In this document: in pieces, positions 7,521 through 13,544 of the stretch | How positions within the stretch are numbered: position 1 is the stretch's first letter | Layout: the number at the start of each line of letters is the position of its first letter | Source of the DNA: Clostridium sp. | GTDB taxonomy: Bacteria > Bacillota > Clostridia > Lachnospirales > Lachnospiraceae | Assembly (NCBI GenBank): GCA_004554205.1 | Contig: SFNH01000053.1 | Location: forward strand, 1 to 13,544 | Direction of reading: 5' to 3' | Length of the DNA: 13,544 nt | The notes under the pieces: model-generated | Databases searched by the model: none | Told to the model about the DNA's origin: nothing | The model's input: only the letters and a program-made list of their open reading frames with translations | Made by a program: the position numbers and the translations under genes

Positions 7521-8559
7521 GCCCTTCCTCCTTTTTGTCATTTCCAAACCGATGCCCGTAATGGCAGGCTGCCAGATGCCCGGCTGCCTTTCCTGAACGT
7601 GCCAAAAGCTGTGGCTCCTCAGTCACGCACCTCTCCGTGGCATAGGGGCATCTCGGATGAAAGCGGCAGCCGGAAGGCGGGTTGGCGCTCGATCCAATCT
7701 CCCCCGTAAGGACGGTATGCCCGCCTGTCCTAAGCTCCGGGTCAGGAACAGGCGCCGCGTCGATCAACGCCCTTGTATAGGGGTGCACCGGGCTTAAAAA
7801 AACCTCATCCGCCCCGCCGATCTCCACAATCTTCCCCAGATACATCACCGCGATCCGGTCGCTGACATAGTTGACGGCTCCCAGCCCATGCCCCACAAAC
7901 AGACAGGTCAGGTTTAACTCCCGCTGCAGGGATTTCAACAGATTCAGAATCTGTGCCTGAATGGACGCGTCGAGAGCGCTGACCGGCTCATCGCACACCA
8001 GAAAGCGCGGCTTTAAGGATAACGCCTTTGCGATACCGATTCTCTGTCTCTGCCCACCGGAAAATTCGTGGGGATACCTTCCCAGCGCGTTTCTCGAAAG
8101 CCCCACCATATCCAGGAGCCGCTCCACATCCTTTCCCACAGACTGTCTCGTGGAGATCCCGTGATACAGCATCGGCTGCGCCAGAATCTCATAGATATGC
8201 TTGCGCGGATTCAGGGACGAATACGAATCCTGAAACACCATCTGAATCTCCGTGCGGATTTTTGCCAGATCCTTTTTTTTCATGGCGCTTAAGTCCATAC
8301 CGCCATAATAAATTCTTCCCTCCGTCGGCTTTTCCAGCCCCACGATCTGCCGCCCGACGGTAGATTTCCCACAGCCGGACTCCCCCACAAGCCCCAGAGT
8401 CTCGCCCTCATAGATTGAAAAGCTCACGCCGTCCACAGCCTTGACCTGTCCGGTCGTGTGGGTGACAATGCTTCCCTTTATGGGATAATATTTTTTTATG
8501 CCCTCTGCCCGCAGCAGGGGGATTCGATCACTTTCCCGTATCCCGGCATTAAACTCCAT
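7513..8559 (-). CDS. Peptide/nickel-type ABC transporter ATPase, DppF/OppF-like
   Basis: A 348-residue ATPase that drives the importer from the cytoplasmic face. Visible motifs are Walker A GESGCGKST at 59-67, the Q-loop in MVFQDSYSSLNPR, the signature FSGGQRQR at 166-173, Walker B FLVCDEP at 186-192, and a switch His in FVGHGLGAV (usual form xxTHDL). The C-terminal oligo_HPY region has HPYTRALIDAAPVPDP and the cysteine cluster CRFHPRCPYATERC. The SYSSLNPR Q-loop and a YPIKG insertion near the N-terminus mark it as the F-type subunit. ATG 8559 is chosen, overlapping the upstream ATPase gene by 11 bases. A GTG at 8571 is also in frame. The switch region reads GHGLG where GHDLG/THDL is expected, so the usual Asp after His is Gly. 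Confidence 0.92.
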   Translation of the reverse strand: MEFNAGIRESDRIPLLRAEGIKKYYPIKGSIVTHTTGQVKAVDGVSFSIYEGETLGLVGESGCGKSTVGRQIVGLEKPTEGRIYYGGMDLSAMKKKDLAKIRTEIQMVFQDSYSSLNPRKHIYEILAQPMLYHGISTRQSVGKDVERLLDMVGLSRNALGRYPHEFSGGQRQRIGIAKALSLKPRFLVCDEPVSALDASIQAQILNLLKSLQRELNLTCLFVGHGLGAVNYVSDRIAVMYLGKIVEIGGADEVFLSPVHPYTRALIDAAPVPDPELRTGGHTVLTGEIGSSANPPSGCRFHPRCPYATERCVTEEPQLLARSGKAAGHLAACHYGHRFGNDKKEEGHE

Positions 8560-9538
8560 CTTCAAACACACCCTCTTTTGCCGCTCTCACACATCTTACT
8601 CCATGATTCTCATTAAGCGCCCTCATCGGCTGAAAAGCTCCGCACTCCGGCTTTCTGTACGGGCAGCGCTCCGCAAACCGGCAGCCGGTTATGGTATCGT
8701 AATTTTCCGGCACGACTCCCGGGATGCATTCCAACATCCGGTCCCGCTTATCGTAAATGCTCGGCACCGTGTTAAGAAGCGCCCTGGTATAGGGGTGGGA
8801 CGGTCCCGCGAACAATTCCCTTACCGGAGCCTCCTCAATGATCTGCCCGGCGTACATCACTAAAACCCGGTCCGCCGCCTGCGCCACCAGCCCGATATCA
8901 TGGGTGATGAGGATCATGGACATGGATGATTCCCTGCGCAGCTTATCCAAAAGCGAGACGATCTGCGCCTGAATCGTGACATCTAACGCCGTCGTCGGCT
9001 CATCCGCGATCAACAGCGCCGGATTGCAGCAGAGCGCCATAGCGATCATCACTCTCTGACGCATTCCGCCTGACAGAGTATGCGGATATTTCCGCATGGT
9101 TCCATGCGGATCCGGCATACCGGCCTTTTTAAGTATCTCCTCCGCCCGACTCCTCGCCTCTTTCCCGGACAGACCCATGTGGGTGCGGATGCTCTCCACA
9201 ATCTGACTGCCCACAGTAAACACCGGATTTAAGGAGGTCAGCGGATCCTGAAAGATCATGGATATCCGATTGCCCCGCAGCTTATCGAGCTCCTTCTCCG
9301 TCATATCTAACAGGTCTTTTCCGGCAAACAGGACAGAGCCGTCTGTCACGGCTCCGCCCCGTCCTAATAATCCCATAATTGACAGTGAGGTCACGCTTTT
9401 ACCGCACCCGGACTCGCCCACGATGCAGACTGTCTCTCCCTCATCTACATGAAAACTCACATGATCCACACAGATCCTTTCGCCGTGATCGGTCGAAAAA
9501 GCTGTGGTCAATCCCTCTACTTCCAACAAATGCGGCAT
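8549..9538 (-). CDS. Peptide/nickel-type ABC transporter ATPase, DppD/OppD-like
   Basis: A 329-residue ATPase, the D-type partner of the F subunit, on the cytoplasmic face of the importer. Motifs are Walker A GESGCGKS at 41-48, Q-loop IFQDPLTSLNPVF near 95-107, signature LSGGMRQR at 155-162, Walker B LLIADEP at 175-181, and the switch ITHDIGLVA. The DPLTSLNP Q-loop form is D-type. The C-terminal oligo_HPY domain carries HPYTRALLNTVPS and the cysteines of CRFAERCPYRKPEC plus a later Cys. In homologous importers these coordinate a 4Fe-4S cluster. The start is supported by GAGGA six bases upstream. It follows the binding-protein gene by 27 bases and overlaps the F-type ATPase gene at its 3' end. 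Confidence 0.94.
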   Translation of the reverse strand: MPHLLEVEGLTTAFSTDHGERICVDHVSFHVDEGETVCIVGESGCGKSVTSLSIMGLLGRGGAVTDGSVLFAGKDLLDMTEKELDKLRGNRISMIFQDPLTSLNPVFTVGSQIVESIRTHMGLSGKEARSRAEEILKKAGMPDPHGTMRKYPHTLSGGMRQRVMIAMALCCNPALLIADEPTTALDVTIQAQIVSLLDKLRRESSMSMILITHDIGLVAQAADRVLVMYAGQIIEEAPVRELFAGPSHPYTRALLNTVPSIYDKRDRMLECIPGVVPENYDTITGCRFAERCPYRKPECGAFQPMRALNENHGVRCVRAAKEGVFEDGV

Positions 9539-9565
9539 CCTGCTTCCTCACTGCTGCCCGGATTC

Positions 9566-11224
9566 TTACTCCGTCACGTCCCAGTTCTGGACATCGTTAA
9601 AGAATCCGTAAACACTCGGAACTGCTCCGGTCAGCCGCTTATTCACCGCACCCTGGGCGCTGATGATGTAAGCGGAAATCATCGGAACATCCTCCTGAAC
9701 CTTCTTGTCAACGATTGAATACAAGTTCTTTAATTCCTGCGGGTCGCTGGTAAGCTGGGTCGCGGCAAGAGCCTGATTCACCTCATCGTCACCATAGCCG
9801 GTCCAGCTTCCCTCGCCGCCTAACAACCATGCCACATCCGGGTACGGATCGACAGGCGCATAGGTGTACTGTACCCCAAGTATATCATAATCGCGGCTGC
9901 CCGCGACTGACATCAGCGTCGCGAAGTCAACCGTCTTAATCTCCGCCTTAATGCCAACAGCCGCCCACTGAGCCACCATGACGGCAGCGGCGTTGACAAA
10001 TGTGCTGTCCCCCGAATTCACATAAAAGCGAAGCGCCCGGCTTCCATCCCAGCCCGCCTCAGCCAAAAGTGATTTTGCCTTTTCCGGGTCGTAGACCACC
10101 GGGGTGATGGTCTCGTCGAAAAACGGGCTGGCGCTGGAGAGAAATCCATCGGTGATCTCGCCATGCCCCCTCATAAGCTGCTCGAGGATCTTCGGGCGGT
10201 CAATGGCGCAGAGCATCGCCTGACGTACTCTCACATCCGGGATATTGCCGGTCTGAATAAACATGGACTGGTTTGTGACCGGAGAGCCGTATACCGCCTT
10301 CACGTTCCCCAAAGCCTCAATGCTCTCATAATCCTCCATCGGGATATCGCTCATGGTCTGCTGCGTGATATCAATCTCTCCTGACTGAAGCCCTGCATAC
10401 AACTGGCTTCCATCCACGATCTTGATATTCAGCTTGTCGATCTTCGGAGCACCCTTCCAGTAATCGGTATTAGCTTTATAGGAAATATAGTGGTCTGTGT
10501 CGTAATCCGTGACGAAGAACGGGCCGCTTACCACATCGGGCTTCGCAAACCACTCCGCCGTGGATAACTCCGCCTCGCTGAACTGCTCGATCACATGCTT
10601 CGGCAGTGTCAGCAGATACCGGGCGTAGGAATTCTGGAAGGTCATAAGAGACATGGGTTCCTTTGTCGTAAACCGCACCGTTTTCTCGTCGACGACCTGA
10701 ATGCCCTCGACTCTCTCCGCGCCCTCCTCTACGAATCCGTCGTCCCCCACGCCTTCAAAAACATAATACATCATAGCCGTATTGTTGACGACCGGGCTGG
10801 CCAGGCGGAGCGCCGTGTAAGCCACATCCTCCGCGGTCACCGGCTTCCCGTCGGACCACACGGCGTTCTCGTCGATGTGGACGATAAAATTCCGGTTGTC
10901 CTCCGTGGTGACAGAATCCGCCAGCATCCCCTGGAAATTCAGATCCTTATCCAGCTCCATTAACGGAAGAAACATAAGCGCTGTCGCGTACTTATTGATC
11001 TCTCCGCCGTTTAACAAAAGGGGATTTAAGGAGGCAAGGGTATTGGTCACGCCTACGTTCACAATCCTCTCTCCCGGAGCCTGAGCCTGGGCCGTTCCTC
11101 CGCCAGCCGCCGCCGTGCTCTCGCCCGCACCGCCGCCCTGTCCGGAAGCGCCGCAGGCCGCAAGGGAGCATACCATAGCTACCGCAACTGCCAGGCTACA
11201 GGCTTTTTGTATCATTCTTTTCAT
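9566..11224 (-). CDS. Family-5 extracellular solute-binding lipoprotein (peptide/nickel-type)
   Basis: A 552-residue lipoprotein that captures substrate outside the membrane and delivers it to the permease pair. The N-terminus has a basic start, a hydrophobic stretch and the lipobox LAAC with lipidated Cys24, followed by a Gly/Ala/Gln-rich linker to about residue 50. The mature part shows SBP_bac_5 hallmarks: an early ASLNPLLL motif, FTVHI/WSDGKPVTAEDVAYT-like region near 115-135, YWKGAPKIDKL, and DVRVRQAMLCAIDR, which is the usual RxAxxxAIDR signature. The start at 11224 has AGGAG nine bases upstream. It is the first gene of the operon, and its own promoter is visible. The substrate cannot be read from sequence: peptides are the default, while nickel, haem or other small ligands occur in the family. 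Confidence 0.93.
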   Translation of the reverse strand: MKRMIQKACSLAVAVAMVCSLAACGASGQGGGAGESTAAAGGGTAQAQAPGERIVNVGVTNTLASLNPLLLNGGEINKYATALMFLPLMELDKDLNFQGMLADSVTTEDNRNFIVHIDENAVWSDGKPVTAEDVAYTALRLASPVVNNTAMMYYVFEGVGDDGFVEEGAERVEGIQVVDEKTVRFTTKEPMSLMTFQNSYARYLLTLPKHVIEQFSEAELSTAEWFAKPDVVSGPFFVTDYDTDHYISYKANTDYWKGAPKIDKLNIKIVDGSQLYAGLQSGEIDITQQTMSDIPMEDYESIEALGNVKAVYGSPVTNQSMFIQTGNIPDVRVRQAMLCAIDRPKILEQLMRGHGEITDGFLSSASPFFDETITPVVYDPEKAKSLLAEAGWDGSRALRFYVNSGDSTFVNAAAVMVAQWAAVGIKAEIKTVDFATLMSVAGSRDYDILGVQYTYAPVDPYPDVAWLLGGEGSWTGYGDDEVNQALAATQLTSDPQELKNLYSIVDKKVQEDVPMISAYIISAQGAVNKRLTGAVPSVYGFFNDVQNWDVTE

Positions 11225-11270
11225 TTGGCATTTCTCCTGTTCTTTTTCATTTACTATGCATGATGGATTT

Positions 11271-11299
11271 ATTATATCGTTACCGGATTATTTTAGCAA
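11271..11299 (-). promoter_or_regulatory. Sigma-A-type promoter of the ABC importer operon
   Basis: On the minus strand TTGCTA (11299-11294) and TATAAT (11276-11271) are spaced by exactly 17 bases. Initiation near 11264 would give a leader of about 40 bases to the lipoprotein ATG. A run of seven A (11312-11318, T on the transcribed sense) lies directly upstream. I see no clear operator palindrome in the leader. Confidence 0.78.
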
Positions 11300-11407
11300 G
11301 ACGGTATGAACAAAAAAAGGGGGAGTGGTAACAGTCCAGCGTAGAACCTTGCACTTGTTGCTGGGGGTTCCGCTTTTGTTCGGTCGCGGCTAAGGTTTTC
11401 TCTTTTG

Positions 11408-11772
11408 TTCGGTCGCCGGATGCAAAACTTTTGCTCGGGCACCTCGCAAAAGTGTTCACCGGTCTCCCTCACAGCATGGTTTACATAACGCTCCCTCACG
11501 GCTGGCACTCCCAGCCGCAAAGCCCGGAAAGACAGTCCCGGTGACGATAGCGAGGCTTCCGTAGCGAGGTCTGCGCTAGCTGCCGCCACAAAGCGCGCTG
11601 TCCGAGCGAAGCGAGTTTGCGCGACTGGCGGCTAATCGGCGCGCGGACCGAGCAGGAAACGCAGCGTGTCACATGGGACTGTCTTTCCGGGGCTGCGAAC
11701 TGTTACCGTGAAGGAAGACGGTGAACACTTTTTCGAGCTATGCAAGAAAAAGTGTTACACCCGGCGACTGAA
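11408..11772. repeat. Palindromic intergenic repeat element (copy B) with 65-bp terminal inverted repeats
   Basis: The left end 11408-11472 and the reverse complement of 11708-11772 align without gaps at about 50 of 65 positions by hand (TTCGGTCGCCGG against TTCAGTCGCCGG). Each terminal repeat folds into its own stem-loop with an 11-base loop: ACTTTTGC 11427-11434 with GCAAAAGT 11446-11453, and AACACTTTTTC 11724-11734 with GAAAAAGTGTT 11746-11756. A further perfect 17-bp inverted repeat lies inside (11523-11539 with 11675-11691), and the centre has GCCGCCA 11582-11588 facing TGGCGGC further right. The whole unit is one large imperfect palindrome with no coding capacity. A related sequence extends left to about 11389 (TTCGGTCGCGG, a partial tandem of the left end). 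A transposase-free mobile repeat (MITE or REP-like) is the best description. I do not recognise a named family. Confidence 0.85.
11724..11756. other. Perfect 11-bp stem-loop overlapping the cbiC stop codon
   Basis: AACACTTTTTC (11724-11734) and GAAAAAGTGTT (11746-11756) are exact inverse complements around an 11-base loop. The cbiC stop TAA occupies 11757-11755, so the stem begins within the stop codon. In cbiC mRNA this would form the 3' end structure. No U-tract follows the stem in the direction of transcription, so it is better seen as a 3'-stabilising or transposition-end hairpin than as a standard intrinsic terminator. Confidence 0.6.
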
Positions 11773-12408
11773 TACAACCTGGTACATCAGCGCGTTTAAG
11801 ATGGCGGCGGCGATATTGCTGCCTCCTTTTCTCCCCCTCGCGACGATGCAGGGAATCTCATCGCCGATGATCAGCTCCTTGGATTCCACCACATTGACAA
11901 AGCCGACCGGGACAGCGACCAGAAAAGCCGGGCGAAACATATCCGATGCGATCAGCTCATGGAGCTTGATCAGCGCAGTCGGCGCGTTTCCGATGGCGGC
12001 GAGCACCGGCCCGTCAAGACAGGCCGCCCGCTCCATGCTAACTGCCGCGCGGGTCATGCCCCGCGCTCTCGCCTCCTCTGCCACATCCGGCTCCGCCATA
12101 AAGCAGCGCACCGTGCCCCCAAGCTGCGAGAGCGCCGCCCTGTTGATTCCCGCCGCCGCCATGTTGGTGTCAGTTACGACGGTGAACGGTCGACCGCTCT
12201 TAAAAAGCGTCAGGGCCTCCTCGACCGCCCCGGGAGAAAAATAGAGATTTTCCGCGTAGTCAAAGTCGGCGGAGGCGTGGATGCACCGTTTCACCACCGC
12301 AAGCTGCCCCGAGCTCCAGTTCCCCTTCGGCATCTCGCTCTCAATGATCTCCATACTCCTCGCCTCGATCTCATCCGGCTTTACAAAACGTATCTTGTCC
12401 GCCATCAT
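11755..12408 (-). CDS. cbiC: Cobalt-precorrin-8 / precorrin-8X methylmutase
   Basis: A complete 217-residue CbiC/CobH-family enzyme that moves the C11 methyl group to C12, yielding (cobyrinate) hydrogenobyrinate-type product in corrin ring synthesis. Key sequence is RCIHASADFDYAENLYF with the catalytic His44, then TDTNMAAAGIN, GNAPTAL, VAVPVGFVNVVESK and the C-terminal ARGRKGGSNIAAAILNAL. Length and motif order match the family. The start overlaps the cobyric acid synthase stop as ATGA (12408-12405). GAGGAGGG lies just upstream, and a second ATG at 12405 is equally plausible from spacing. The last codons FSRRV and the stop lie inside the terminal inverted repeat of the adjacent element, so the native C-terminus was probably replaced there. 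Confidence 0.93.
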   Translation of the reverse strand: MMADKIRFVKPDEIEARSMEIIESEMPKGNWSSGQLAVVKRCIHASADFDYAENLYFSPGAVEEALTLFKSGRPFTVVTDTNMAAAGINRAALSQLGGTVRCFMAEPDVAEEARARGMTRAAVSMERAACLDGPVLAAIGNAPTALIKLHELIASDMFRPAFLVAVPVGFVNVVESKELIIGDEIPCIVARGRKGGSNIAAAILNALMYQVVFSRRV

Positions 12409-13544
12409 TTTCCCTCCTCAAAGCCCATGATCCGGTAGACCTTATCCATGTCAAGCGAGCTGCGCACCAGAGCCGCCAGCTTATCGTACTGGCGCTCCTT
12501 ATATTCCGCCGCCGGCAGCGCGTCCTCACTCATCATCGCAGGCGATACGCCTTTTCGCTCCGTCAGAGCGGCGATGAGACCGCGCGTAAACGCATCGTTG
12601 TCGAAAAGTCCGTGGAGATACGTCCCCATCACGCGCCCGTCCCGCCGCACAAGGCCGTCGGCCCTTCCGTCCTCCAACAGCGCAAAGGGCAATGCTGCCT
12701 CACCCGCGCGCTCGCTCGGGCGTGTAACCCCCATATGGATCTCGTAGCCGGTCACGGAGAGACCGTCAAAACCCGCGGCGAGATCGCCGCAAAGCCCGCA
12801 GAGCTTTCCCCGTATCTGCGTCCGCGTCTTTGTTCCCGTAAATTCCGTTTCCGCCGGCAAAAGCCCCATTCCGCGCATCCGGCTTCCCGCCACGCCCTCA
12901 AAGCCCTCCCGGTCGCAGAGGCGCTCACCCATCATCTGATATCCGCCGCAGATCCCGATGATCGTCGTCTTTTCTTCCTCTGTCAGGCGCAAAAGCGCCG
13001 CCTCCAGCCCGGAGGCGCGAAGCCAGGCAAGATCAGCCATGGTATTTTTCGTCCCGGGCAGAATAACGAGATCCGGCGTTTGCAGGCAGTCCGCCCGCTC
13101 CACATAGCGAAGCGATACTCCCGGATACCGCTCGAGCGCATTGAAATCCGTAAAGTTGGAAATGTGGGGGAGACGGATGACCGCGATGTCGAGAATCCCC
13201 GGCCTGCGCCCGCGCCCGCAGAGGCGCTCAGACAGGCTGTCCTCATCGTCTAAATCAATCCGTTCCATGGGAATCACACCGACCACCGGGATATGAAGCC
13301 GCTCCGCGATCATCGCAAGCCCCGGCTCAAGAATCTTCCTGTCGCCGCGAAACTTATTGATCACAAGTCCCTTGATCCGCGCCTGCTCCTCACGCTCTAA
13401 TAGGCTTACCGTGCCGTAGAGCGAGGCAAAGACGCCGCCCCGGTCGATATCACCTACAAGGAGCACCGGCGCATCCACAAGCGCCGCCATGCCCATATTC
13501 ACGATGTCGTTGTCCTTTAAGTTGATCTCCGCAGGGCTTCCCGC
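12405..13544 (-). CDS. cobQ: Cobyric acid synthase (CobQ/CbiP), partial, N-terminus outside window
   Basis: The frame is open to the right edge and gives the C-terminal 379 residues of a protein normally near 490-510, so about 120 N-terminal residues, including the P-loop, are missing from the window. The visible part starts AGSPAEINLKDNDIVNMGMA, continues with LLVGDIDRGGVFAS of the synthetase domain, then the class I glutamine amidotransferase-like domain. There IGICGGYQMMG holds the nucleophile Cys (residue 199 of the visible part) and GTYLHGLFDN holds the catalytic His (residue 311). The enzyme amidates four side chains of adenosylcobyrinic a,c-diamide using glutamine and ATP. Its stop overlaps the cbiC start by four bases, indicating translational coupling within a cobalamin operon. 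Confidence 0.95.
   Translation of the reverse strand, partial: AGSPAEINLKDNDIVNMGMAALVDAPVLLVGDIDRGGVFASLYGTVSLLEREEQARIKGLVINKFRGDRKILEPGLAMIAERLHIPVVGVIPMERIDLDDEDSLSERLCGRGRRPGILDIAVIRLPHISNFTDFNALERYPGVSLRYVERADCLQTPDLVILPGTKNTMADLAWLRASGLEAALLRLTEEEKTTIIGICGGYQMMGERLCDREGFEGVAGSRMRGMGLLPAETEFTGTKTRTQIRGKLCGLCGDLAAGFDGLSVTGYEIHMGVTRPSERAGEAALPFALLEDGRADGLVRRDGRVMGTYLHGLFDNDAFTRGLIAALTERKGVSPAMMSEDALPAAEYKERQYDKLAALVRSSLDMDKVYRIMGFEEGK

Noticed and set aside
11312..11318. Seven-base A run (U on the minus-strand RNA) considered as a terminator tail
   Set aside because: No GC-rich stem lies directly before it in the minus-strand direction. It sits next to the importer promoter and may instead act as an upstream A/T element.
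11666..12244. Plus-strand open frame of 192 codons
   Set aside because: It is mostly the complement of cbiC, which has clear catalytic motifs. Its first part is the repeat end. No family motifs.
12612..13253. Plus-strand open frame of 213 codons
   Set aside because: It is antisense to cobyric acid synthase. It is an artefact of high GC with no recognisable domain.

Overview
The window looks like chromosomal DNA from an anaerobic, GC-rich Firmicute of the Lachnospiraceae / Clostridium cluster XIVa type. This rests on HemZ-type radical SAM protein, a bifunctional Rel, a family-5 ABC importer and anaerobic-type cobalamin genes, AGGAGG-like ribosome binding sites, and sigma-A promoters. It is inference from gene content, not a database match. 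Every gene I can support is on the minus strand, so transcription runs from high to low coordinates.

Layout from right to left: (1) 13544-11755, the end of a cobalamin biosynthesis operon: cobyric acid synthase (its N-terminus lies beyond the window) and cbiC, overlapping by ATGA. (2) 11772-11408, a 365-bp palindromic repeat element with 65-bp terminal inverted repeats. Its right end supplies the last five codons and stop of cbiC. (3) A consensus promoter (11299-11271), then a five-gene peptide/nickel-type ABC importer (11224-5643) in the order binding lipoprotein, ATPase D, ATPase F, permease B, permease C. (4) 5642-5060, a gene-free stretch holding a second, diverged copy of the repeat in the same orientation. 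It lacks the right inverted repeat and carries a 138-bp nested insertion bounded by TTG. (5) A consensus promoter (5059-5031), then rel, an MBL-fold hydrolase and hemZ, closely spaced and probably one operon. (6) 453-1, an AT-rich four-helix membrane protein gene that runs off the left edge and is compositionally unlike the rest.

Functionally these are three ordinary modules: corrinoid synthesis, nutrient import, and the stringent response with a metabolic tail. The unusual part is the repeat family. Two copies in direct orientation bracket the transporter operon, each between the 3' end of one transcription unit and the promoter of the next. I see no tRNA, rRNA, CRISPR array, cobalamin riboswitch or transposase gene.
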